Shown in pieces: positions 1 through 7,014 of a DNA stretch of 9,100 nt. The first letter of the stretch is position 1, and each line of letters opens with the position of its first letter. The notes below the pieces were generated by a model that searched no databases, had not been told where the DNA came from, and worked only from the letters and a program-made list of their open reading frames with translations. This DNA comes from a bacterium UBP3_UBA3054 (GTDB taxonomy: Bacteria > Auribacterota > UBA3054): the NCBI GenBank assembly GCA_002366995.1, contig DFCM01000128.1:1-9100 (forward strand). Direction: 5' to 3'. Both the position numbers and the translations under genes were made by a program.

Positions 1-43
1 TTAAAAGGAAGACCGCTGAAGTCGGGGCATTGAGGCATAATTT

Positions 44-490
44 TTAAAGCAGGCTGTTAATGTTAACTTTTTCCAATTTATCGAAGTCCACGGGTTCTTC
101 CGTGTTTGTGTCTTCTTTGATATCGCTTGTTCCCTTGTAGGCGTTCCAGGGCATCTGCCAGACGTACTCCCTTATGAAGTCTTCGCTGTAGCCGCTGGGC
201 CCGGTGAAGCCAAGAAGGGCGATGTCGCCGACGGAGAGGAAGACTCTGGCCAGGCCGTAGAACGTGCCGGTGAAGGGGAAGGTGAAGATGCCCATGGGGG
301 ACATGCGGTCATAGTCGTACACGAGGCAGCGGGGATATTCCAGCCAGAAAGTGCAGAGGTTGACCACGCCTCTCATGATGGCGTACGGCGGATTGATCTC
401 GTTGCGCTCCGGGTAATCGATGTCGACCGTGGCAGAAAGATTCTGCGCGAACAGAACGAGGGCGATGAGGATCAGGAAAAGTTTTCGCAT
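44..490 (-). CDS. Small secreted protein, exosortase-associated TIGR04073-like (paralog 1 of 3)
   Basis: A 148-aa protein with a clear N-terminal signal peptide (MRKLFLILIALVLFAQNLSA, cleavage likely after residue 20). Residues about 37-116 share a pattern with the two proteins encoded just upstream: a G-[VF]-V-[NS] start, a conserved E51 and R54 (motif WLEYPR), a Gly-rich hydrophobic stretch with a central R, then G-D-I-A-L-L-G and a closing EYVW. This matches what I recall of the exosortase-system-associated family TIGR04073, whose molecular function is unknown. The last 30 residues are acidic and unique to this copy. An AGGAG ribosome-binding site lies 6 nt before the ATG, and the gene starts 19 nt after the stop of the 118-aa gene, so it is probably the last gene of a four-gene operon. 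No terminator is visible in the 43 bases that remain. The family assignment is from memory and the sequence is divergent. Confidence 0.72.
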   Translation of the reverse strand: MRKLFLILIALVLFAQNLSATVDIDYPERNEINPPYAIMRGVVNLCTFWLEYPRCLVYDYDRMSPMGIFTFPFTGTFYGLARVFLSVGDIALLGFTGPSGYSEDFIREYVWQMPWNAYKGTSDIKEDTNTEEPVDFDKLEKVNINSLL

Positions 491-509
491 ATATTTCTCC
501 TAATGATTA

Positions 510-866
510 TTAATCTGATTCGGGCTTGGGCGCGATCCAGTAGGCGTCCCAAATGTACTCGGGGATGTCGCCCCTTATGAATTTGTCGCAAAATCCCAAG
601 GTCAGAACGTTGCCGGTGCCGACGAGCGCTCTGATGCCGGTAAGGCAGGAGCCGAGGACGGGCGCCAAAACTATCATGGAGCGCGGCCTCGCGGTCGCTT
701 CATAAGTGAATGCCCTGGGAACTTCCAGCCAGCAGGTCAAAACAGAAACGAAGCCGTTAAGGAGGCCGTTGTGCTCGCGGTATTCGTCTTCCACGACGAC
801 CTGCTCGATGTTGGAGGCAAGAATGGGCGAGCAGAAAATGAGCAAAAGACAGATCAGTTTTTTCAT
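510..866 (-). CDS. Small secreted protein, exosortase-associated TIGR04073-like (paralog 2 of 3)
   Basis: A 118-aa protein that is little more than a signal peptide (MKKLICLLLIFCSPILA, cleavage near residue 17) plus one family domain. From residue 34 it reads GLLNGFVSVLTCWLEVPR, very close to the equivalent segment of the 241-aa neighbour (GLLRGFVNVTTCAGELGR). It then has a Gly-rich hydrophobic segment around R79, the block NVLTLGF, and the closing PEYIW motif. E48 and R51 are the conserved charged residues. The predicted product is a mature protein of about 100 residues in the periplasm or outer envelope; its function is unknown. Its ATG starts 1 nt after the stop of the preceding gene (TAA-G-ATG), and a GAAGG sits about 10 nt upstream inside that gene. 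Translation is therefore likely coupled to the upstream cistron. Confidence 0.72.
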   Translation of the reverse strand: MKKLICLLLIFCSPILASNIEQVVVEDEYREHNGLLNGFVSVLTCWLEVPRAFTYEATARPRSMIVLAPVLGSCLTGIRALVGTGNVLTLGFCDKFIRGDIPEYIWDAYWIAPKPESD

Positions 867-867
867 C

Positions 868-1593
868 TTACTTTATCCTTCTGCCTTTGATCGGCGTTTT
901 GGCGGTCGGGCTCGGAACGTAGCCTTCGCCCAGATCTTCCTGTTTCACTTCCGGCTCATTGACGACGGTCTCTTCCGGGGCGCTCTTGGCGTTCGGATAG
1001 AAGCCGTAGTCCCACTGTCCCTCCCAGACATAGTCCGGGAAGTTCTCGGCCAGGTCGCGGTCGCCTAGCAGCCCAAGTGTAAGGATGTCCGCCAATCCGG
1101 CGCCGCAGCGGCCGAACGTTCCGGCTACGCCGCCGAGCAATCCGACCGGCACCGCAAGGGCCGGATGATACTCGCCGAAAGAGTAGGTGAAGCCGCGGCC
1201 GAGTTCGCCCGCGCAGGTAGTAACGTTAACAAAACCGCGGAGAAGCCCCCAGGGCATGCGCTTGTACCATTTCGGACGGCTGTTCAAAAGATATTCGTCG
1301 TGAGCTTCCACCGGAGTCATGGAAAGCCTGACGGGAGTTTCCTCCTCTTCCGTAAATTCCTGTTCCAGCGGGGGAACTTCCGTTTCCTCACGGGAGAAGA
1401 AGGGGAAATCTTTGACTTCACTCTCGGGGATTACTGGGAGAGTTTCGCTTTTGAGGCCGGCGATGGGTTCTTTTTCCACGGCAGCTCTCTCGAGAGCTCT
1501 GAGCGCGTCGTCTTCCGCGAAGGCGTCGCCGTCGGCGAAGACCGGGGCGGCCGCGCAGAGGATGATCAGGAAGAATAAACTTGATTTACGCAT
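868..1593 (-). CDS. Secreted protein with acidic N-terminal extension and TIGR04073-like domain (paralog 3 of 3)
   Basis: A 241-aa protein and the longest of the three paralogs. Residues 1-20 form a signal peptide ending in VFA. Residues 21-105 are Glu/Pro-rich, low complexity and probably disordered, with runs such as EEEE and EVPPLEQEF. The family domain covers about 113-195: GLLRGFVNVTT, C127, E130 and R133, a Gly-rich segment with GRCGAG, DILTLGLLG, and the closing PDYVWEGQW. A further acidic then basic tail (residues 196-241, ending GRRIK) follows. Of the three it best matches the general pattern I recall for TIGR04073 proteins (RG..N ... E ... R..G..D.LT ... YVW). The start has an AAAGG site 6 nt upstream, and the gap to the upstream lipoprotein gene is 13 nt. 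A role near exosortase-sorted proteins is inferred only from the family name and from the PEP-CTERM-like genes in this window. Confidence 0.74.
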   Translation of the reverse strand: MRKSSLFFLIILCAAAPVFADGDAFAEDDALRALERAAVEKEPIAGLKSETLPVIPESEVKDFPFFSREETEVPPLEQEFTEEEETPVRLSMTPVEAHDEYLLNSRPKWYKRMPWGLLRGFVNVTTCAGELGRGFTYSFGEYHPALAVPVGLLGGVAGTFGRCGAGLADILTLGLLGDRDLAENFPDYVWEGQWDYGFYPNAKSAPEETVVNEPEVKQEDLGEGYVPSPTAKTPIKGRRIK

Positions 1594-1606
1594 GATGATC
1601 CTTTGT

Positions 1607-2167
1607 TTATCGATACCAGGTTTCCAAATATTTTTCTATCGTTGAGCCAAGGCTGTCCCAGCTTTCGCTCTTGGTGTACTGCATCACGTAGCGGAGTCCG
1701 AAGTTCGTCGGTTTGGCTTTCCCCAGCAATTCCGGAGGCGTGTCCGGTCCCGCGGGGAGAAGCATGTCCCAGTGACTCGTGGCATAGATGTTTTCTATGC
1801 GCCATTTGCCGCCCATGGGCCGCCAGACGATGTCGAGCATGATCGTGCCGGGCACTAGCGGCACCCTGAGCCAGCGCCAGGTGTAGCTGATCAGAGCGTG
1901 GGCTTTGCCTTCCTTCGTCTCGTACTTCAGGAATTCGCAGTTCACGCTGTCAGCGTAGTAAGTCTGGGCGAAAGCGAGGACCGGCCAATTTTCGGCTTCC
2001 TTTGCGAAAGCCTCCTTCAGTTCCGGCGTGAAGAAAGAGGCGCAGCTCTTCCAGTTCCCGGCCTTCAGGTCGGAAATGAAGAGCTCCGTCGCTTCCTTGG
2101 GGGAAGGTTCGCAGGCTGTCAGCATAAACAAGGCCGCGAAAATGGAGGCCAGACGCATCGTTTTCAT
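1607..2167 (-). CDS. Putative lipoprotein, possible NTF2-like fold
   Basis: A 186-aa protein with a type II signal peptide: MKTMR, a hydrophobic core, then lipobox L16-T-A-C19, so C19 should be lipidated after cleavage. The mature part begins with a helical segment typical of small NTF2-like or DUF4878-like lipoproteins (SPKEATELFISDLKAGNW), followed by a helix (residues 47-70) and strand-rich segments about 75-127 rich in aromatic residues (SYTWRWL, DIVWRPMGGKWRIENIY). The fold is an inference from this pattern. It is the first gene of the minus-strand operon whose other members are the three small secreted paralogs, which suggests a membrane-anchored partner for them. No good Shine-Dalgarno is visible before this ATG. 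An internal ATG at codon 4 (MRLASIF) is a possible alternative and would keep the lipobox. A TGGTAAAATA promoter-like motif lies at 2196-2205. Confidence 0.75.
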   Translation of the reverse strand: MKTMRLASIFAALFMLTACEPSPKEATELFISDLKAGNWKSCASFFTPELKEAFAKEAENWPVLAFAQTYYADSVNCEFLKYETKEGKAHALISYTWRWLRVPLVPGTIMLDIVWRPMGGKWRIENIYATSHWDMLLPAGPDTPPELLGKAKPTNFGLRYVMQYTKSESWDSLGSTIEKYLETWYR

Positions 2168-2195
2168 CGTTTCATTTATAGTTAGTCGTATTATT

Positions 2196-2205
2196 TATTT
2201 TACCA
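2196..2205 (-). promoter_or_regulatory. Extended -10 candidate for the lipoprotein operon
   Basis: On the minus strand this reads TGGTAAAATA: a TG dinucleotide, one base, then TAAAAT (5/6 to the sigma-70 -10 consensus). Transcription would start near 2190, giving a leader of about 22 nt before the ATG at 2167. No convincing -35 box is seen. Support comes from a closely similar motif at the same distance from the start of the divergent pgmB gene. Confidence 0.4.
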
Positions 2206-2255
2206 AATTTAGAAAACGAGGCGCAACGCGCTCGAATTCAGCGATAAACGGCGGG

Positions 2256-2274
2256 TTGTGATAAAATAGACCAA
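2256..2274 (+). promoter_or_regulatory. Promoter of the pgmB-cca operon with extended -10 (TGATAAAAT)
   Basis: The extended -10 TG-A-TAAAAT lies at 2259-2267, 28 nt before the pgmB ATG. No good -35 is present, consistent with an extended -10 promoter. The surrounding 19 nt (TTGTGATAAAATAGACCAA) match 17 of 19 bases of the minus-strand sequence upstream of the 844-aa gene (7015-7033), which argues for a real shared element rather than chance AT-richness. An alternative TATAAA at 2278-2283 is too close to the ribosome-binding site (AAGG, 2285-2288) to be the -10. Confidence 0.5.
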
Positions 2275-2295
2275 ACATATAAAGAAGGATAGATT

Positions 2296-2964
2296 ATGTC
2301 AAAATTGAAAGCTGTGCTCTTCGACCTCGACGGCGTTCTGGTCGACTCTCATTACCTCCACTACAGAAGCTGGGACATGCTGGCGAAAGATTTGGGGCTC
2401 AATTTCACCCAGAAGCAGGGCGACGATTTCCGCGGCATGGCCAGGGAAGTCTGTCTGGAAAGGATGTTCACGGTCTTCAACGACAGGCCCTTGCCCAGCA
2501 AAGAGGAATGCAAGGAACTGACCGACCGCAAGAACCGCTATTATCTCGATCTTCTGCACAACTGCGATCCCGATGAGCTGCGTTTGCCCGGCGCCGTCAG
2601 GCTTCTGGAAGACCTTAGCAAGGCCGGCATCCGCTCCGTAGTGGCCTCCGGCAGCAAGAACGCCAAGGACGTCATCCGCTGCGCGAAGCTCGAGCCGTAT
2701 TTCTACGCCGTGGTCGACAGGATGGACATTATAAAGACGAAGCCCGCTCCCGACATCTTCCTGAAGGCCCAGGAAGTGTCCGGCGCCGCACCCGACGAAG
2801 TGGTCGGCATAGAGGACGCCGTGCTCGGCATCGAGGCCCTGAGAGCCGCCGGCTTCAAGTGCGTGGGTGTCGGCGAATACGTTAAGGATTCCGACGCGGA
2901 TCTTATCAGGCCAAGTATAGCGGAAGTGACCGTAAAGGACTTCCAGACGCTCGTAGAGGGCTAG
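2296..2964 (+). CDS. pgmB: Beta-phosphoglucomutase-like HAD-superfamily enzyme
   Basis: A 222-aa cytoplasmic protein, the usual length for beta-phosphoglucomutase, which interconverts beta-glucose 1-phosphate and glucose 6-phosphate through an aspartyl-phosphate. HAD motif I is DLDGV (nucleophile D10, acid/base D12). The cap region contains H22 (SHYLHYRSW) and R50 in FRGMAR, matching positions used by known beta-phosphoglucomutases. Motif II is ASGSKN (S118, K121, N122), motif III is KTKPAPDIF (K149), and motif IV is GIEDAVLGIEA with E173 and D174 for Mg2+. The start is well placed, with AAGG 7 nt upstream. It is probably co-transcribed with the tRNA nucleotidyltransferase gene 3 nt downstream. 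No maltose, trehalose or other disaccharide phosphorylase gene is nearby, so the in vivo substrate is less certain; a related sugar-phosphate phosphatase is the main alternative. Confidence 0.85.
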   Translation: MSKLKAVLFDLDGVLVDSHYLHYRSWDMLAKDLGLNFTQKQGDDFRGMAREVCLERMFTVFNDRPLPSKEECKELTDRKNRYYLDLLHNCDPDELRLPGAVRLLEDLSKAGIRSVVASGSKNAKDVIRCAKLEPYFYAVVDRMDIIKTKPAPDIFLKAQEVSGAAPDEVVGIEDAVLGIEALRAAGFKCVGVGEYVKDSDADLIRPSIAEVTVKDFQTLVEG

Positions 2965-2967
2965 ATC

Positions 2968-4323
2968 GTGACTTTGAGGGTAAAGATACCGCCTAAGGTG
3001 GAAAACATCCTCACGAGGCTCAAGGGAGCCGGTTTCGAGGCCTTCCTTGTCGGCGGCTGCGTCAGGGACGCCTTGCTTGGCATCCCGTGCGACGATTTCG
3101 ACATCGCGACCAGCGCCAGACCCAAAGACATAAAAAAACTTTTCCCCAAATGCAGGGCGGTCGGCCAGGCCTTTGCAGTCATGCTCGTCGACGGCCTGGA
3201 AGTCGCGACTTTCAGGAACGACGGGACCTATTCCGACTACCGCCATCCCGATTCCATAACCTACGCCGACTCGATAGAAGAGGACCTTTCAAGGCGCGAT
3301 TTCACCGTCAACGCCATGGCCTATGACGGGGATACGATCATAGATCCCTATGACGGCAAAAGCGACCTGGAAAACAGGATCATCCGCTTCGTCAGGAACG
3401 CCAGGGAAAGAATGCGCGAAGATCCTCTGAGGGCTCTCAGAGCCTGCCGCTTCGCCGCTAAGATAGACGGCAAACTCGAGCCGAAGACAAGGAAAGCGAT
3501 AAAAGACCTCGGACACCTTGTCGACATGGTCTCGGTCGAAAGACGCCAGCAGGAACTTACTAAGATGCTGCTCGGCAAGAATCCCGACATCGCTCTGAGA
3601 CTCGTGGGTGAACTGGGCCTTCTGCCTTATCTTTTCCTGGACCTCGTCCCGAGCATGGGCTGCACTCAGCCTCCGCATCACAAAGAGGACTGCTGGGAGC
3701 ACGCCCTGCAGACGCTGAAATCCGCAAAAAGGGTAGACCTCCCGCTCAGGCTATCCTGCCTTCTGCACGACATCGCCAAACCGGCCTGCCGAAAAGAGGT
3801 CGAAAAGGACCGCTTCATCTTTTACAACCACGACATCCTCGGCGAAAAGATGGTGAGGAAGGCCCTGACGGATCTGCGCTTCTCGAACGAAACGATAGAC
3901 AAAGTCTCGGAATACACCCGCTACCATATGCGGCCCCTTCTGTATTCCTTCCATATGAAAGACCCCGCGTTGCAGCGCCTCATCGGCGCCCTAAGGCACA
4001 TTACCATCAGGGACCTGATAAGGTTCATGCTCTGCGACGTCAGGGGCAACATGACCAACAAGGGAAAAGGTTTTTCCTTCACGCTTGAGTTGGCCCGCCC
4101 CGTCATGCAGCGCGTCCGCCGCATTGAAAAGGAAAAGAGAGTCCTGCATATCAAGGACCTTCCCGTCAACGGCGACGACCTTATGAAAGAACTCGGCATC
4201 CCGCCAGGACCGGAAGTAGGCAAGCTGCTTTCAAAACTCTATTCCATCGCCCTGCAGAAGCCGAAGCTCGCCACCCGCGAGAAACTCCTTTCCGAAGCGA
4301 AAAAACTGCTGCTCAAACAATAA
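2968..4323 (+). CDS. cca: CCA-adding tRNA nucleotidyltransferase (HD-domain type)
   Basis: A 451-aa class II nucleotidyltransferase that adds or repairs the 3'-CCA of tRNA; the poly(A) polymerase branch of the family is the alternative. The N-terminal catalytic domain shows GGCVRD (29-34), the metal-binding DFD pair (D43, D45) in DDFDIATSA, the RRDFTVNAMA block (109-118), and the nucleotide-recognition motif EDPLR (151-155). A middle HD domain follows, with H245 in CWEHAL and H267-D268 in LLHDIAKP, as in many bacterial CCA enzymes. The C-terminal block NGDDLMKELGIPPGPEVG (401-418) is also typical. I chose the GTG at 2968 because GAGGG lies 7 nt upstream and the next upstream in-frame codon gives no start. 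The gene begins 3 nt after the pgmB stop, so the two are probably translated from one mRNA. A long palindrome just after the stop should end the transcript. Confidence 0.9.
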   Translation: MTLRVKIPPKVENILTRLKGAGFEAFLVGGCVRDALLGIPCDDFDIATSARPKDIKKLFPKCRAVGQAFAVMLVDGLEVATFRNDGTYSDYRHPDSITYADSIEEDLSRRDFTVNAMAYDGDTIIDPYDGKSDLENRIIRFVRNARERMREDPLRALRACRFAAKIDGKLEPKTRKAIKDLGHLVDMVSVERRQQELTKMLLGKNPDIALRLVGELGLLPYLFLDLVPSMGCTQPPHHKEDCWEHALQTLKSAKRVDLPLRLSCLLHDIAKPACRKEVEKDRFIFYNHDILGEKMVRKALTDLRFSNETIDKVSEYTRYHMRPLLYSFHMKDPALQRLIGALRHITIRDLIRFMLCDVRGNMTNKGKGFSFTLELARPVMQRVRRIEKEKRVLHIKDLPVNGDDLMKELGIPPGPEVGKLLSKLYSIALQKPKLATREKLLSEAKKLLLKQ

Positions 4324-4331
4324 ATCCTCAG

Positions 4332-4429
4332 CGCAAAAAGAGCGCATACCCCTAAGCGAACTCACGGAGGACGCAGATCAAGGCCATGCACGCGTAGTCC
4401 GTGAGCGAGGGGTATGCGCTCTTTTTGCG
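4332..4429. terminator. Long palindrome with perfect 22-bp outer stem, likely bidirectional terminator
   Basis: Arms 4332-4353 and 4408-4429 are perfectly complementary over 22 bp. They begin CGCAAAAAGAGCGC and carry an A-run at the left foot and a T-run at the right. Inside is a second imperfect stem, 4361-4374 with 4392-4405 (12/14 paired), around a loop containing GGCC. It fills the gap between the convergent cca gene (stop 9 nt before) and the 844-aa gene (stop 18 nt after), so it can stop transcripts from both sides. The inner part is copy 1 of a repeat found again near 7112-7174. Confidence 0.7.
4345..4407 (-). repeat. 63-bp dispersed repeat core, copy 1 (inverted relative to copy 2)
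   Basis: The reverse complement of this segment matches 7112-7174 at 60 of 63 bases; the three differences are single substitutions. The repeat contains the imperfect palindrome CTCACGGAnnACGC / GCGTnnTCCGTGAG and the flanking block TTCGCTTAGGGGTATG. It lies wholly between genes. It looks like an intergenic palindromic repeat (REP or MITE style). No transposase gene is in the window. Confidence 0.85.
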
Positions 4430-4446
4430 TTTGAATTTGTTCTCGC

Positions 4447-6981
4447 TTACTTCCTGCGGAGGAAGAGAGCGGCGAGGGCCAGCAATCCGAAGAAGGCCGG
4501 TTCGGGCACGGTGTGCCAGCCGATGTTCTTGTAGAGGTCGCCGGGCATGGTGGAAGTCAGAATGTAGCCCGCGACTTCCTTGAGCTCGGGGTTGTTTTCG
4601 TCAACGACAAAGTTTTGGCAGTTGTTGAAAGTAACTTCCGCGTCCCTGATGTCGCTTGCGTTGCAATCGTAGAAGATGGAGTCGCTGATCACAACGTCGT
4701 TGTTGTCTTCCACGGTGAACGGCATGTAAGCGGAGTCTACGAGTATGTTGTTAAAGACGTAGCCTTCGCCGGCGCCCCAGGGCCAGTCGCCGATGTAGAT
4801 GGCCGGCTGGTTGTTGGCCTTGTTGCACTTGACGGTCAGGTAGCTGATCACGCAGTCTTTGTCTTGGTTGAAGAAAATGGGAGTGTTGCAGTTGGGAGCT
4901 TCCACGGCCATTCTGTAGACCGTCAGCCGCGTGACGCTGTAAACGGAGAAGGGGCGGATCGCCTTGCCGTCGGTGCCCATTTCGCTGTATATGGCGACGT
5001 TGCTTACGCTCATGTCAGAGCAGTTGCAGGCGCAGATAGCCCCGTTCATGTGCCAGTTGTAGTGGTTCACATGATGCTCGGTGCCGTAAGCCCTGACTGT
5101 CAGGTTCTGAACTGAAGCGCCGTCCCTTTCCATGCGGATGCCGACGTAGCCGGCGGGGACTATGATGGTGGTCTTGTCGGGTCCGGCGCCTTTCAAGGTG
5201 ACGTTCACGGCCCTGAAACACAGGGCGGTCATGCCGGCGCCCCAAATGTCATACTGGTTGTTGAAATCGGCTATGGAATATTCGCCGGCAGCCAAATTGA
5301 CAGTCTGTCCGGCGACCACGTTCTCCATGGCTTTGGTCAGGTCTCCCGTGGGATCCTCGGGGGAGAAACCGGAACCGGTGGCGCCGGGAGCAACGTACCA
5401 GGGGCCGTCGTGCAATCTGGTAATGTGCATCTTGAAGACGCCCTGAGAATTGTCATAACCGTCCCAGCAGATGTAGTAGGTTATGCCGCCGGTGGCTTTG
5501 AGTTCATAGTGCTCGTCAATTGTGGTGTCCTGAGTCTCGACGATTGCGGTCAGATTGGCGAAACTCAGTTCGCCCGAGCAGGTATAGATGCTCAGCATGG
5601 CGTCGAAGCCGGAGAGAGCGCCGGATCCGGTGTCGTCGATCCTGTAAAGACCGTCAAATTCGGGAGTGAACTTATACCAAACTGAACATTTGTGCTGTGA
5701 GTTTTCGCCGGATTCAACGGTGGCGCCTTCATTGGTTCCTTTGAAGGTGCCTTCCCCGACTTCAACGGCTTCGGACAGATTGTCGTTGTTGAGGACGGTG
5801 ACGGGACGGACGCAGGCGATTGTGTATGGTGTGCCGCAGAACACGTCGCCGTTTTTGAGAACGAGCGGACGGATATGGTCGCTCTTAGAACCTTCCTCGA
5901 TTTGGTAAGTCCAGATGACGTCGCCGTTGAGGAGATACTTGAGGAAGGAACCGTCGTCGCCTTCGGTCACGGCGTACAAGCCGCCGTCGTTGACCGGCAC
6001 CACGCAGTTGCGGACATGCCCGATTCTGTTTTTCCAAATGGGGAAGCCGTATTTGGCTGAGAGGGCCATTACGCCGTCCTGATAGGAGACATATATGATG
6101 TCGCCGCTTAGATCGATCGCCAAACCGCCGTCGTCTCCGGTCCTGGCGTCGAGTTCGGTTTTCCAGACTTGTTCACCGTTTTCGTCGAAGGCCAAGACAT
6201 GGCCATTGTTTTCCCCGGGTCTGGTGATGCAGAAGACCGTGCCGTCGGATCCGACGATCGGTTCGCGGCAGGACATGTTGTCGTCGTTTTCGGTCTCGGC
6301 GTTCCAAGCCAAGGTTCCGCTAGCGGTGTTGACAGCGACGACTTTGCTGTTGTCTTTGTAGTAGACTTTCGAGCCGTCTGGGCTGAAGCTCACGCCGTTG
6401 CCGGCCCAGCCGTCGGAGCAGTCGGCATCCTCATAGCGCCAGGCCACAGTGCCGTCGGAGTTGACGGCGAAGAGGCCTTTCATGGACACTTTCACGAAGG
6501 CTTTGCCGTCATAAAATTTGACTGCGCTGCTGGCGAGGCGGCTGCCGTCCTCGGCCAGTTTGACGGTCCAGACGTTTTCCCCGGTCGCGACATTGAATTT
6601 GCAAAGGTTGGCCTGCTCGTCGCAAACGTAGAGATATCCGTCGTCAGTAATGGTTGGCGCTCCGTTGTCCCAGCTGGGCTCGGTCGCGAATTCGGTGACT
6701 TCGCCGGTCTCGACGTTGATCTTGAGGACCGTGGCGTTGGGCGAAGGATCGTTGGAAAGATAGAGGAATCCGTTGTATTCCACGGCGGACCCGCAGATGT
6801 AATACGGCTGGAAGTAATCGTTTTTCCAAACTTCGGAAAAGCTGTTGCCGCCGTCAACGGCAATGTTTCCGGACCCCTGGAGATCGTAGCCCAGAGTGGC
6901 GGACGCTTCGGAAGCCTCAGCCTTTGCGCTGAAGAATAAGGCAAGCACGACGGCCAAAGACAAGCTGAAAAGTTTTTTCAT
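4447..6981 (-). CDS. Large secreted multidomain protein: PQQ-like beta-propeller, beta-sandwich, beta-helix, PEP-CTERM-like tail
   Basis: An 844-aa exported protein. Residues 1-23 form the signal peptide (KKLFSLSLAVVLALFFSAKA). Residues about 50-395 contain at least six blade-like repeats of the PQQ/quinoprotein type, with recurring patterns such as DGxxYVxxxxGxVxALNxxxGxxxW (LFAVNSDGTVAWRYE, VVAVNTASGTLAWN, VLAFDENGEQVWKTE). Residues about 398-521 resemble a PPC-like beta-sandwich (SVWYKFTPEFDGLYRID, then YYICWDGYDNSQG). Residues about 525-800 read like a right-handed parallel beta-helix (pectin-lyase fold) with short Asn-rich turns (VTLKGAGPDKTTIIVPAG, GASVQNLTVRAYG, NCSDMSVSNVAIYSE). The end is VPEPAFFGLLALAALF then RRK, a PEP-CTERM-like exosortase sorting signal. 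AAGGAG lies 6 nt before the ATG. The likely location is the cell surface or extracellular matrix. No catalytic motif is recognised; a binding or structural role is equally possible. Confidence 0.85.
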   Translation of the reverse strand: MKKLFSLSLAVVLALFFSAKAEASEASATLGYDLQGSGNIAVDGGNSFSEVWKNDYFQPYYICGSAVEYNGFLYLSNDPSPNATVLKINVETGEVTEFATEPSWDNGAPTITDDGYLYVCDEQANLCKFNVATGENVWTVKLAEDGSRLASSAVKFYDGKAFVKVSMKGLFAVNSDGTVAWRYEDADCSDGWAGNGVSFSPDGSKVYYKDNSKVVAVNTASGTLAWNAETENDDNMSCREPIVGSDGTVFCITRPGENNGHVLAFDENGEQVWKTELDARTGDDGGLAIDLSGDIIYVSYQDGVMALSAKYGFPIWKNRIGHVRNCVVPVNDGGLYAVTEGDDGSFLKYLLNGDVIWTYQIEEGSKSDHIRPLVLKNGDVFCGTPYTIACVRPVTVLNNDNLSEAVEVGEGTFKGTNEGATVESGENSQHKCSVWYKFTPEFDGLYRIDDTGSGALSGFDAMLSIYTCSGELSFANLTAIVETQDTTIDEHYELKATGGITYYICWDGYDNSQGVFKMHITRLHDGPWYVAPGATGSGFSPEDPTGDLTKAMENVVAGQTVNLAAGEYSIADFNNQYDIWGAGMTALCFRAVNVTLKGAGPDKTTIIVPAGYVGIRMERDGASVQNLTVRAYGTEHHVNHYNWHMNGAICACNCSDMSVSNVAIYSEMGTDGKAIRPFSVYSVTRLTVYRMAVEAPNCNTPIFFNQDKDCVISYLTVKCNKANNQPAIYIGDWPWGAGEGYVFNNILVDSAYMPFTVEDNNDVVISDSIFYDCNASDIRDAEVTFNNCQNFVVDENNPELKEVAGYILTSTMPGDLYKNIGWHTVPEPAFFGLLALAALFLRRK

Positions 6982-7014
6982 TTTTAACTCCTTGATAAAA
7001 ATGTTATGCAGTTA

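Noticed and set aside
1..38. Possible start of another minus-strand gene, ATG at 36-38 reading MPQCPDFSGLPF to the edge
   Set aside because: There is no Shine-Dalgarno before it, only 12 codons are visible and no family is recognisable, so it cannot be supported.
6169..6939. A 256-codon open frame on the plus strand opposite the 844-aa gene
   Set aside because: It is the antisense of a well-supported exported protein, has Val/Ala/Gly-rich low-complexity content and no recognisable domain. Similar antisense frames at 2299-3246, 4513-5115 and 8607-9059 were rejected for the same reason.
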